Source: Hyphomicrobiales bacterium (GTDB lineage: Bacteria > Pseudomonadota > Alphaproteobacteria > Rhizobiales > JAKIUO01). Taken from it: a DNA stretch of 18,360 nucleotides. The translations under genes were made by a program, and so were the position numbers. The notes beneath the pieces were generated by a model, which searched no databases, was not told the DNA's origin, and saw only the letters and a program-made list of their open reading frames with translations. This document shows, piece after piece, positions 6,440 through 15,800 of the stretch; the first letter of the stretch is position 1; every line of letters starts with the position of its first letter. The stretch is from NCBI GenBank assembly GCA_027069645.1, contig JALXEI010000160.1, forward strand, positions 415 through 18,774. The letters run 5' to 3'.

Positions 6440-7681
6440 ATGTTACGTGATATATTCAGTATTTTCGCGACCAATCTGATCGTAAACCTGTCCACTATCA
6501 TAATCGTGGCAATTGCCCCCTGGTTCCTTTCAACAGAAGGTTTGTCCCAATTTGTACTCATCATAGCCGCGACCATGTTTGGCCACATGGTTCTTGATTT
6601 CGGACTGAATATCAGTGCTGTAAAAAAATACGCTGAAGCCCGCAACAGCAGCTATCTATCAATATTGCTAACGAGCAAATTTGTAATTCTTGTCATTTCA
6701 CTCCTGAGTCTGCCCTTCATGCTGTCGGGAGGGAAGGTACAGTTCTGGGCTGTCGCTGTCTTATGCGCAGCCACAATGAACTGGTGGACCGGCCTACGCA
6801 CCTTCGAACAGGCAAAACAGAACTACGACGCCTATTCAAAAGCAAATCTGAAATTTGCAATCAGTCGTCTTTTCATGGGGTTAATCGGGCTGACTTCCGG
6901 AGACTGGCTGATCACCTCACTCGCTTTTTTTGTCGGACCGGCGCTTGTGGTCCTCATTTTCGAGTATAATCTTGTAACGACCCATCTCGTACCGATAAAG
7001 AAGAGCTACATCATATCTCTTTTCAAATATTCCGCATTCCTGCATCTTGATTCCATTTTTCATGGCGCTGCCATGTACCTGCCACAGGTTTTTATCGCCA
7101 GTCGCCTTGGTGCGACAGAGATTGGTACATTTGGCCTAATCATGAGTTTCGCGGCCCCGCTCAGCCTCGTGAACGCCTCTCTGCGTGCCTATCTTTTGCC
7201 GCGCATATGTACCGGAGATATTCAGGGACGAACCCTTTTGGTGAATCCCAAATTCCCTATCGGCCTCCTCGCCCTTCTGCTTGCCACTGGAGGCGGGCTA
7301 ATGCTGGCATCTGCCATACTTGACTTTTTATATGGTGCAAACTATCCGCAACTGTCGAAAATGTTTGTTGTCTATATGGCCTTTTCGATCCTGTCGATCA
7401 CAGTTTCCCTGTTTAACATCGAAGTCCACCGCCTCGGCATGATCAGGCTGTATGCCACAATTCGGGGAATCAGTTTTACCATTTTGCTGTTTCTGCTCTG
7501 GCAATATGGCACAAACTTCCAATCCATTGTCTGGATCGCCTCCACCATGTTCCTTGCGGTTGAATTCCTGCAGGCCGTTAATGTTCGCTGGTTTGCCAGC
7601 AAGGAATTTGCAGCAAAGGGAAAATGTGAGATCGCGGAAACAGGGCGTTTCCAGCCGGGCGCCAATAGCAGCAGCCGGTAA
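6440..7681 (+). CDS. Oligosaccharide flippase-like multi-spanning membrane protein (Wzx/PST-type, MOP superfamily)
   Basis: Members of this family move lipid-linked sugar units across the inner membrane during polysaccharide export. Seen: 413 residues made mostly of hydrophobic segments with short charged loops, for example about 9-33, 39-55, 74-92 and 100-115, with more through residue 390. This pattern and the length fit the roughly 12-14 helices of the family. The C-terminus is a short polar tail. No catalytic motif is expected. The ATG at 6440 has GAGG five bases upstream; a TTG at 6422 in the same frame lacks one. It is the first of three consecutive genes with polysaccharide-type products on the plus strand and lies 51 bases before the heparinase-like gene. 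Base composition looks more AT-rich than the housekeeping genes, as often seen for flippases and acquired glycan loci. An O-antigen/teichoic-acid exporter label is equally possible; the substrate is unknown. Confidence 0.8.
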   Translation: MLRDIFSIFATNLIVNLSTIIIVAIAPWFLSTEGLSQFVLIIAATMFGHMVLDFGLNISAVKKYAEARNSSYLSILLTSKFVILVISLLSLPFMLSGGKVQFWAVAVLCAATMNWWTGLRTFEQAKQNYDAYSKANLKFAISRLFMGLIGLTSGDWLITSLAFFVGPALVVLIFEYNLVTTHLVPIKKSYIISLFKYSAFLHLDSIFHGAAMYLPQVFIASRLGATEIGTFGLIMSFAAPLSLVNASLRAYLLPRICTGDIQGRTLLVNPKFPIGLLALLLATGGGLMLASAILDFLYGANYPQLSKMFVVYMAFSILSITVSLFNIEVHRLGMIRLYATIRGISFTILLFLLWQYGTNFQSIVWIASTMFLAVEFLQAVNVRWFASKEFAAKGKCEIAETGRFQPGANSSSR

Positions 7682-7732
7682 CCGGTACGAAATTCAACTG
7701 TAGCCAGACATGACATATCAACACAGGCAAAA

Positions 7733-9403
7733 ATGAACTTGTCCCATCTATTGTCACGCCGGGAAAATTTATCAAGATACTGGCATACACTTCGCTATTT
7801 ACGCCCGGTGCAGTTTTATGGTCGAGCCTGGTTCCGGTTGAAGCGGCCCAAACCCGACATGCGTCCGGCACCGCGCGCGCGGTCGGGCAGCAGCAACTGG
7901 AAGCCGTGTTGTGCTCCATCCTCTTCACTGAACGGTCCCGCCAGCTTTACTTTTCTGAACAAAACGGAACAGATCGAAACAGCGGAAGACTGGAACAAGC
8001 CGGGAATTGACAAGCTGTGGCTCTATAATCTCCACTATTTTGACGACCTCAACGCCATTGGGAGCGAGAACCGGACGGCATGGCACCGTGCGCTGATCGC
8101 TCGCTGGATTGATGAAAATCCGCCGGGTCACGGTAATGGCTGGGAGCCCTACCCTCTTTCTCTGCGGATCGTAAACTGGATCAAATGGTTGCTGTCCGAA
8201 AATGAACCGGTCCGGAACCAGTTGCACAGCCTGGCAATCCAGGCCCGCTTCCTGCAGGCCCGACTGGAATGGCATCTGCTCGGCAATCACCTGTTTGCGA
8301 ACGCCAAGGCCCTGATCTTTGCCGGTTTGTTTTTCGAAGGCAAGGAAGCCGATGAATGGCGCAAAACCGGCCTTGCCATTCTCGAAAAGGAACTGAAAGA
8401 GCAGATACTGGCAGACGGGGGGCATTTCGAACGCTCCCCCATGTATCATGCCATCCTGCTGGCCGATCTGCTTGATCTCGTCAATCTGGAGCAAAACTAT
8501 CCGGGAATGATTCCGGAAACCACTTCCCGTCAGTGGCGAACAACAACCGATAAAATGCGATCATGGCTGGCTGCCATGATCCACCCGGATGGTGAAATCT
8601 CCTTTTTCAACGATGCCGCTATGGGCATTGCTCCCTGTTATGACGAGCTTGAGGCCTATTCAAACCGCCTGCAACGGCCCTCTGGCAGGCAAATTCGGCA
8701 GAATCTGACACACCTTGCGGCAAGTGGCTATATCAGACTACAGCAAAAAAACATGACGGCTATTCTGGATGTCGCGAAGATCGGCCCCGACTATCTGCCC
8801 GGCCATGCCCATGCGGACACGCTGTCATGCGAAATCTCCCTGTTTGGAAAGCGCGTTATCGTCAATTCGGGGACTTCGGTATACGGAAACAGCAGCGAAC
8901 GTCTGCGTCAACGTTCGACAGGCGCTCACAGTACGCTTGAACTGGATGGGGCAGATTCGAGCGAGGTCTGGGGCGGTTTCCGGGTAGCACGTCGGGCAAG
9001 GCCCATCGGCCTGACCATTGAACAGAAGGAAAAATATACAAGGGTCAGTTGCGGACATGATGGTTACCGGAGACTGACCGGGCGAAATCTGCACACACGC
9101 ATCTGGTGTTTCGAGGAAAACGGCATTAGCATAACCGACCGGATTAAAGGGCCTTTCAGAAAGGCTACTATCAGATATTACCTGCATCCCGATGTGAATG
9201 CCACTGTCGAGAAATGTGGAACAGCGGGGCGGCTGATCTTGCCAGATGGACAGGTTGTTGACTGGCAATCTCAAGGGGCCTCCGTCAGCATTGTTCCCGC
9301 TTCCTGGCATCCGCGTTTTGGCACCTCGATCACAAGCCATTGCCTGCTGACACAAACCGAAAATACCGAATTCATCATGCGACTCTTTTACACCGTATGC
9401 TGA
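7733..9403 (+). CDS. Heparinase II/III-family protein (predicted polysaccharide lyase)
   Basis: Proteins of this family cleave uronate-containing polysaccharides by beta-elimination; in export loci they may trim or turn over the polymer. Seen: 556 residues with the two-part layout of the family. The N-terminal alpha-helical toroid includes LWLYNLHYFDDL (about 95-106), the HLLGNHLFANAKALIFAG helix (181-198, with N185 and H186) and HFERSPMYHAILLADL (231-246). The C-terminal beta-sheet domain includes GHAHADTLSCEIS (357-369), then VNSGTSVYGNSSERLRQRST (377-396). No export signal is evident; the N-terminus is basic and begins with a helix-like segment. The closest context I know is the heparinase-like genes beside glycosyltransferases in bacterial exopolysaccharide clusters. 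The start is the first ATG, after a weak CAGG site. The substrate is not predictable. Confidence 0.86.
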   Translation: MNLSHLLSRRENLSRYWHTLRYLRPVQFYGRAWFRLKRPKPDMRPAPRARSGSSNWKPCCAPSSSLNGPASFTFLNKTEQIETAEDWNKPGIDKLWLYNLHYFDDLNAIGSENRTAWHRALIARWIDENPPGHGNGWEPYPLSLRIVNWIKWLLSENEPVRNQLHSLAIQARFLQARLEWHLLGNHLFANAKALIFAGLFFEGKEADEWRKTGLAILEKELKEQILADGGHFERSPMYHAILLADLLDLVNLEQNYPGMIPETTSRQWRTTTDKMRSWLAAMIHPDGEISFFNDAAMGIAPCYDELEAYSNRLQRPSGRQIRQNLTHLAASGYIRLQQKNMTAILDVAKIGPDYLPGHAHADTLSCEISLFGKRVIVNSGTSVYGNSSERLRQRSTGAHSTLELDGADSSEVWGGFRVARRARPIGLTIEQKEKYTRVSCGHDGYRRLTGRNLHTRIWCFEENGISITDRIKGPFRKATIRYYLHPDVNATVEKCGTAGRLILPDGQVVDWQSQGASVSIVPASWHPRFGTSITSHCLLTQTENTEFIMRLFYTVC

Positions 9404-9415
9404 TGTAAAATTCCT

Positions 9416-9424
9416 TGATATAAT
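9416..9424 (+). promoter_or_regulatory. Extended -10 promoter for the GT4 gene
   Basis: TGATATAAT matches the extended -10 consensus TGnTATAAT exactly (TATAAT at 9419-9424), so a -35 box is not needed; none is obvious. Transcription would start near 9431, about 65 bases before the gene. This suggests the glycosyltransferase can be transcribed separately from the two genes upstream. Confidence 0.45.
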
Positions 9425-9441
9425 TCATGACATTGTGTAGG

Positions 9442-9461
9442 TGTTACCTCCAGTGGTAACA
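9442..9461. promoter_or_regulatory. 20-bp dyad, candidate operator between promoter and GT4 gene
   Basis: The arms TGTTACC (9442-9448) and GGTAACA (9455-9461) are exact inverted repeats around 6 bases. The site begins about 11 bases after the predicted transcription start, where a bound protein would block transcription. The 20-bp span resembles LuxR-type boxes in size, but the half-sites are not a clear match to that family. A leader hairpin is the alternative. Confidence 0.4.
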
Positions 9462-9496
9462 GTAAATCAATCTTCAGTTGTGCGTATTGACCCCCG

Positions 9497-10771
9497 ATGC
9501 ATATCCTATTTCTCACTGACAACTTCCCCCCGGAAGTAAATGCACCAGCGTCCAGGACGTTCGAGCATTGTCGCGAGTGGGTCAAATCCGGCCACAAGGT
9601 TACTGTGCTGACCGGGGCTCCCAACGCGCCACGCGGCAAGCTCTATGCCGGCTACGAAAACCGGCTCTGGCAAAGCGAAATGCGCGATGGCATCCGGATC
9701 GTGCGCGTGTGGACCTATATTACCGCCAATGAAGGCTTTCTCAGACGCACACTGGATTATATCAGCTTTATGATTTCCGCCGTTCTTGCGGCTCCCTTTA
9801 TTCGCAAACCCGATCTTGTTGTCGGTACATCGCCGCAGTTTTTTACCGCTTGCGCCGCCTACCTGGTCAGCCGCTACAAATTCATTCCGTTTGTTTTCGA
9901 GGTTCGGGATTTGTGGCCGGAGTCAATCAAGGCTGTCGGCGCCATGAAAGAAGGCCGTTTGTTGCGCGCTCTGGAAGCCCTTGAACTTTACCTGTACCAC
10001 CGGGCAAATCGCATCATAACCGTCACAAACGCCTTTCGGACCAACCTGCAAGACCGGGGTGTTGATGGCGAAAAAATCACCGTCATTACCAATGGCGTTG
10101 ACCTTTCGCAATTTTCCGCCCGGCCCAAAGATGCGGAATTGCTGAAAAAATATGACCTTCAGAACAAATTCGTGGCCGGGTATATTGGTACGCACGGCAT
10201 GGCACATGCCCTGGAAACAGTTCTCGAAGCGGCCTTGCTCGTGAAAAAACGTCCTGACGGAGACCGGTTTCATTTCCTGTTGCTGGGTGACGGGGCGTGT
10301 AAAAGCGGGCTTGAAGCCAAAGCACGAGAAATGCAACTGGACAATCTGACCTTTATAGATTCTGTTGCCAAAAAAGATGTTGCCCGCTATTGGTCCCTGC
10401 TGGATACGTCCATCATCCACCTCAGGAAAGATCCGCTGTTCGAAACCGTGATTCCTTCCAAGCTGTTTGAATGTATGGCAATGGGAATCCCGGTTTTGCA
10501 CGGTGTTGCCGGTGAATCCGCCGATATCGTCAAAAACGAGGATGTAGGCCTTGTATTCGAGTCGGAAAACGCTTCTGCACTGTGTGATCAACTGGAAAGG
10601 CTTTCCGGTAATCCCGACCTGTTTGAGAGCAAGCGCGCCAACTGCTTCAGGGGCGCAAAAAAATATAACCGAAAAGAGTTGGCTGACGAGATGCTGAAAA
10701 TTCTAGAAGCAATCGGTTTGCCGGATACCATAGCACCGACAACGACAGGTCAAAGACAGGCGGGCAGTTAA
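9497..10771 (+). CDS. Glycosyltransferase family 4 (WbuB-like)
   Basis: Predicted retaining GT-B glycosyltransferase adding a sugar from a nucleotide donor to a lipid-linked acceptor at the inner face of the cytoplasmic membrane. Seen: 424 residues. The N-terminal Rossmann domain begins MHILFLTDNFPPEVNAPA, and the acceptor-side motif EVRDLWPESI is at 135-144, typical of the WbuB/WcaI-like group. The inter-domain ITNGVDLSQF is at 197-206. The C-terminal donor domain has GYIGTHGMAHALE (228-240) and an acidic motif with E316 and E325 (FETVIPSKLFECMAMGIPV), then GES at 339-341. A hydrophobic stretch at about 88-102 may associate with the membrane. The ATG at 9497 has no clear Shine-Dalgarno sequence but agrees with the family N-terminus. 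The sugar and acceptor are unknown. Confidence 0.9.
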   Translation: MHILFLTDNFPPEVNAPASRTFEHCREWVKSGHKVTVLTGAPNAPRGKLYAGYENRLWQSEMRDGIRIVRVWTYITANEGFLRRTLDYISFMISAVLAAPFIRKPDLVVGTSPQFFTACAAYLVSRYKFIPFVFEVRDLWPESIKAVGAMKEGRLLRALEALELYLYHRANRIITVTNAFRTNLQDRGVDGEKITVITNGVDLSQFSARPKDAELLKKYDLQNKFVAGYIGTHGMAHALETVLEAALLVKKRPDGDRFHFLLLGDGACKSGLEAKAREMQLDNLTFIDSVAKKDVARYWSLLDTSIIHLRKDPLFETVIPSKLFECMAMGIPVLHGVAGESADIVKNEDVGLVFESENASALCDQLERLSGNPDLFESKRANCFRGAKKYNRKELADEMLKILEAIGLPDTIAPTTTGQRQAGS

Positions 10772-10790
10772 TATCGTTTCATAAAACCGA

Positions 10791-10818
10791 TTGCATTAAC
10801 AAATGGCCGTTTTATAGA
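10791..10818 (+). promoter_or_regulatory. Predicted promoter for the NRPS-PKS genes
   Basis: TTGCAT (10791-10796) and TATAGA (10813-10818) are separated by 16 bases. Transcription would start near 10825, about 50 bases before the ATG at 10875. No terminator is visible after the glycosyltransferase gene, so read-through is also possible. Confidence 0.33.
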
Positions 10819-10874
10819 TAACCACCGGCAAATATTCAGATTTTTTGTTGTTCGATACAGGAGTTTCCGGAGCA

Positions 10875-12857
10875 ATGTGTTCGAGTCAGGCAATTCGCTC
10901 AGAAGTGGACAGGGTAACAGCCTATCAACCGAAAAGTTGCGTTCAGGAGCTGTTTCGGGATATTGCGGATAAATTTCCCGATGCGGTTGCTCTTTGTGAA
11001 AACGACCGCAAAATTTCCTACCGGCAACTGGATGTTCGCTCCAGCCAGCTTGCCCGAACCTTGCAGCAGTCTTCAGTTGGCCCCGGTTGTATTGTTGCCC
11101 TTTACTGTAACCGCTCCATTGAAACGGTCATCGCCATCCTCGCTATTGTCAAATCCGGCGCAGCTTATCTGCCAATTGACCCGGGCCATCCGGCGAGACA
11201 GGTTGAACTTATCGTTGAAGATGCCCGTCCCTCTTTTGTGCTCGCACATAATGATCTTGTCGAACAGGCCCGGGAACGTGGTCTGGAAAAGCCGGTTTCC
11301 CTGCAAAAACTGCTGGAAGAATCGGCCGACAGTCCGGAGACCACGCCGGATATACGCAATGATCCACTGGATCTGCTGTGTGTCCTTTTTACCTCCGGCT
11401 CAACGGGACGCCCCAAAGGCGTCATGATTCCACACCGATCCGTCAATCAGCTTGTAAAAGGCCAGAACTATGCCATTCTGGACAGACACCAGGTATGCAT
11501 GCATCTTGCGCCGCTGGCCTGGGATGTGGGCAATTTTGAAATATGGGCCCCTCTCCTGAATGGCGCAAGGATGGCCATACTCCCCGCACCAAACCCTTCG
11601 GTGAATGACATAGCGGAAACCATCGCCCGACATGGTGTCACGGAAATATTCCTGTCAGCGGCGTTGTTTCACCTGATGGTTGATACGCGCCCCGAGGCCC
11701 TGCTGGATCTCAATACCATCATGACGGGTGGTGATGTCCTGTCTCCTTCTCACAGCCGCCGCCTGTATGAAAAAAATCCGAATTGCCAGTTGGTCAATAC
11801 CTACGGGCCCTGTGAGGACATGGCTATTTCTTTTTTCTACAAGGTACCGCGAAATGGTATGGGGGACGGTTCGGTGCCAATTGGTCAACCTATCAGGCAT
11901 ACAGATGTCTTTGTCCTTGATGACGACCTGCAACCTGTTCCGGATGGAGAAATCGGCGAGCTTTGCCTGGATGGCGACGGTCTCGCCCTTGGTTATATCA
12001 ACCGCCCGGACCTTACGGAGAAGGCTTTCCTTGATCATCCGTTTTCAGATGAGCCCGGCGCAAGACTATACCGAACCGGCGATCTGACACGCAGGCGCAC
12101 AGATGGCCAGTATGAATTTTTTGGCCGCAAGGATCGGCAGGTGAAAATCAGCGGCAAGCGCATTGAACTGGATGAAATCGAAATGGTTCTGCGCCAGAAT
12201 GCACTTTTGCTCGACAATGCGATAATATTAAAGAGCAACGATGACCTTGAGAGCAAACGCATTGTGGCGTTCCTCATACCAAGGCCCCCGTTTGAAAAGG
12301 GGGAACTTGTCAGGGACGTTCTTGCCGATCTGCGCGAAAAACTGCCCGAATATATGATTCCGGCCGAATTTTCATGTCTTTCGGAATTACCCCTGACCAG
12401 CAATGGTAAAGTCGATCGCCGGGCACTGCTTGATTTTCCCTCACAGGCACCGGGCGAACTGATGCGGAAAAATGTGCGGAAACGGGAAGCCTGGGAGACC
12501 TCTCCGGCATCGGACAATAACGCGCGCGCCACAACGGCCCATGATAAAACAACCCGGATCATTCGAGAAATCTGGGCAGAAATACTCGGCATTTCCGACC
12601 CCGGTCATGACATCAACTTCTTCGACCTGGGGGGCAATTCTCTTAAAATGATGCGTGTGCATGCGGAACTGCAAAAGCGGTTCGCGACCGATATTTCACT
12701 GGTTTATCTGTTTCAGCATACAACGATTGCATCGCTGGCCAGCTACCTGGATTCCAGTACAGGTGATACCGGCCTGGAAAAAGTACGTTCTCGCGCCAGT
12801 CGCCAGGGACAGGCCCTTCAGCGTTTGAAAATGAAAAAGAAAGGTTTACGAAAATGA
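10875..12857 (+). CDS. Stand-alone NRPS loading protein: adenylation domain - peptidyl carrier protein
   Basis: Activates an amino acid as its adenylate and loads it on its own carrier, to be passed to the next protein. Seen: 660 residues. Adenylation cores include A3 TSGSTGRPKG (from 173), A5 TYGPCED (309-315), A7 YRTGD, A8 GRKDRQVKISGKRIELDEIE and A10 lysine K512 in SNGKVDR. The carrier motif FFDLGGNSL has the phosphopantetheine serine at S589. There is no condensation domain, so it is an initiation unit. Alignment by eye to PheA gives pocket residues D217 V218 F221 F259 M283 G285 T309 A317 I318 K512. The acidic D217 and K512 fit an alpha-amino acid and the pocket is hydrophobic, but I cannot name the substrate. 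The A5 core has Cys in place of the usual Thr. The C-terminal 25 residues are strongly basic. ATG 10875 follows AGGAG; TTG 10845 is the longer alternative. The stop overlaps the next start as ATGA. Confidence 0.93.
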   Translation: MCSSQAIRSEVDRVTAYQPKSCVQELFRDIADKFPDAVALCENDRKISYRQLDVRSSQLARTLQQSSVGPGCIVALYCNRSIETVIAILAIVKSGAAYLPIDPGHPARQVELIVEDARPSFVLAHNDLVEQARERGLEKPVSLQKLLEESADSPETTPDIRNDPLDLLCVLFTSGSTGRPKGVMIPHRSVNQLVKGQNYAILDRHQVCMHLAPLAWDVGNFEIWAPLLNGARMAILPAPNPSVNDIAETIARHGVTEIFLSAALFHLMVDTRPEALLDLNTIMTGGDVLSPSHSRRLYEKNPNCQLVNTYGPCEDMAISFFYKVPRNGMGDGSVPIGQPIRHTDVFVLDDDLQPVPDGEIGELCLDGDGLALGYINRPDLTEKAFLDHPFSDEPGARLYRTGDLTRRRTDGQYEFFGRKDRQVKISGKRIELDEIEMVLRQNALLLDNAIILKSNDDLESKRIVAFLIPRPPFEKGELVRDVLADLREKLPEYMIPAEFSCLSELPLTSNGKVDRRALLDFPSQAPGELMRKNVRKREAWETSPASDNNARATTAHDKTTRIIREIWAEILGISDPGHDINFFDLGGNSLKMMRVHAELQKRFATDISLVYLFQHTTIASLASYLDSSTGDTGLEKVRSRASRQGQALQRLKMKKKGLRK

Positions 12858-15800
12858 ACCATTCAGACAACGATACTTTTTTGCACGCTGAAGAGGAAAA
12901 CCTTCCCGAAGATGCCATTGCCATTATCGGCATTGCCGGACGCTTTCCCGGCGCGCGTTCCCCCGAGGCGTTCTGGAACAATATACTGGCCGGCAAGGAT
13001 TGCATCAGCCATTTCACGCCCGAAGAACTGGAAGACAGTTTTTCCGACGATATACGCAAGGATCCCGCATTTGTCGGCGCACATGGTGTGCTTGAGGATG
13101 TTGACAAATTTGATCACGGTTTCTTTCATATGTATCCGCGCGAGGCGGCCCAGGTTGATCCGCAACAAAGGGTTTTTCTCGAATGCGCCTGGGAAGCGCT
13201 GGAAGACGGGGGATATGATCCCTATCGCTATGAGGGGGCCATTGGCGTATTTGCCGGTGCCTCCATGAACACCTATTTCCTGAAAAACGAATGCAAAGAC
13301 AGATCGGCGATTGATAATTTCACCGACAATTTTCAGGTTGGCAACTATACAGAGTTTCTGGGGGCCTTTCCCGACAGTCTTGCTACAAGAACATCATACC
13401 TTTTCAATCTGCGCGGCCCCAGCCTGACCATCGGAACGGCCTGCTCGACCTCGCTTGTGACCGTTGCTCAGGCCTGTCAGAGTCTGTTGTTCTACCAGTC
13501 CGACATGGCACTTGCCGGCGGCGTCTCCGTCACTTTTCCGCAAAAACGCGGTTATCTCTATCAGGAAGGGGGAATGGTTTCTTCCGATGGCCGTTGTCGC
13601 CCGTTTGATGAACAGGCCGATGGAACAGTTTTTGGCAGTGGTGCCGGCGTTGTGCTGCTCAAAAGACTCGATGAAGCCCTTGAAGACAGAGACCATATCT
13701 ATGGTGTGATCCGCGGCTTTAATATTGGCAATGACGGGGCCGGAAAGGTGGGTTATACAGCGCCGAGCATTGACCAGCAGGCCGCCGTCATTGCGTCAGC
13801 CCAGGCAATGGCCGATATTGATTCCGCCAGCATCGGCTATATCGAATGTCATGGCACCGGAACCCCTCTTGGCGATCCGATCGAATTTGCGGCTCTTGTC
13901 AAGGCCTTCAGGGAAAATGGCAATGGCAGTGATAGCGGCTTTTGCGCCCTCGGCTCGGCCAAGCCTCATGTGGGGCACCTTGATGCGGCGGCCGGTGTCA
14001 CCGGGCTGATCAAGGCCACCCTGTCGCTCTATCACGGGAAAATACCGGCTCTGTTGCATTTCAAAAAAGCCAACAGGGAAATCAACCTCGAAAACAGCCC
14101 GTTTTACGTACCGCAGGAAGCCAAACCCTGGAAAAGAGACAAGACCCCGAGACGCGCCGGTGTCAGCGCCTTTGGTGTTGGCGGAACAAATGCGCATATC
14201 GTTCTTGAAGAAGCACCGCGACAGGAAATACAGGAATCGCAGCCGGAGAAGATGCACATTCTGCCCGTATCGGCGCGCAGTGATCAGGCTCTGGCCAACA
14301 TGTGCCAGTCTCTGGCATCACATCTGGAAGCCAATCCCCTGTCCTCTCTGGCCGATGTGGCCTTTACGATGCAGGAAGGAAGGGCACGCTTTGACCATCG
14401 CTGCACCGCTGTCGGTCGCGACGCACAGTCTCTGATCGAGGGATTGCGCCGCCCGCCGCGCGCATTTCACACCAGAGACGGCCAGACACGACCGATCTGT
14501 TTCATGTTTCCGGGACAGGGCTCGCAATATCCCGATATGGGGCGCGGGCTGTTCGAAACACAGCCGCTGTTCCGACAGATTTTCGAGCGCGGGGCAGAAC
14601 TTCTGGAGCCTGTTCTCAATGTCAATCTTGTTGAACTGTGCTACCCGGACGAAGCGGAACAGGACGACAATGAGGACAGCCCCCACCCCATTCGCTCGAC
14701 GGTGATGGCGCAACCCTGCCTGTTCCTCATTGAATATGCTCTGGCACAATTGCTGATGAGGCACGGGATCCGACCGGACGCCATGATCGGCCACAGCGTC
14801 GGCGAATATGTTGCAGCGGCCATTGCCGGTGTATTCTCTTTTGAAGACGGCCTGAAACTGGTTGCCAACAGGGCACGTCTGATGCAGGAACAGCCAACCG
14901 GGGCGATGTTATCGGTCCGGCTGTCGGCTGAAGAAACCGGGCCTTTTTTGAAGGGTATTGATGTCGAGATTGCCGCCATAAATGCGCCAACCCTGTCTGT
15001 CGTATCGGGCCCCTTCGAAGACATTGAGAAACTCGAACAGAAATTGAGTGAAAAAGATATCCCTCACTCCCGCCTGCACACATCTCACGCCTTTCATTCA
15101 GCCATGATGGAAGGCGCCATAGACGAACTCGCCGGAGAAGCAGCGAAAATTACCTATCACAAACCGTCAATTCCCTACATCTCATGTGTAAGCGGCAACC
15201 AGATCACTGACGAAGAGGCGACCTCACCGGAATACTGGGCGCGCCACTGTCGCAACACGGTCCGTTTTCAGCAGGGACTGGAAACGCTGGCAAAAGGTTT
15301 TTCCGCTCCACGGCCTGACGGTGACGACACGACAAGGCGGGTGTCTGCCGAAAAAAGCGGCAAACATGATGGTGCGGGCGGTATCTTTATTGAAGTCGGG
15401 CCCGGACGAACACTCTGCACCCTGGCTGGCCGAATACTGCCCCGTTCCGGCGATACTGTAAAACTGCAACTGCAACCTGATTTTGCCGAACGCGACCGAT
15501 CCAGCGAGACCTATATGCAGGCCCTGGGGGACCTGTGGAGCCTCGGGCATGAACCTGACTGGAAACAGTTGCAAACCGGCGAGGAACACCGCACACCACT
15601 TCCCACCTATTGTTTTGATCGACAGAAACACTGGATCGATGCGCCGGAAACCGGAGTGGTCGATCCGGCAGCCGACAAGCAGATCGCGGGCAATGTCGAA
15701 ATCACACCGAACCTTAACGGTGCTGTGTGCACTGAGGACGCATCTGCGGGCACAGAAGTAACGGATCCTGATCAGGCGGCCGCTCCCGAGACAATGATGG

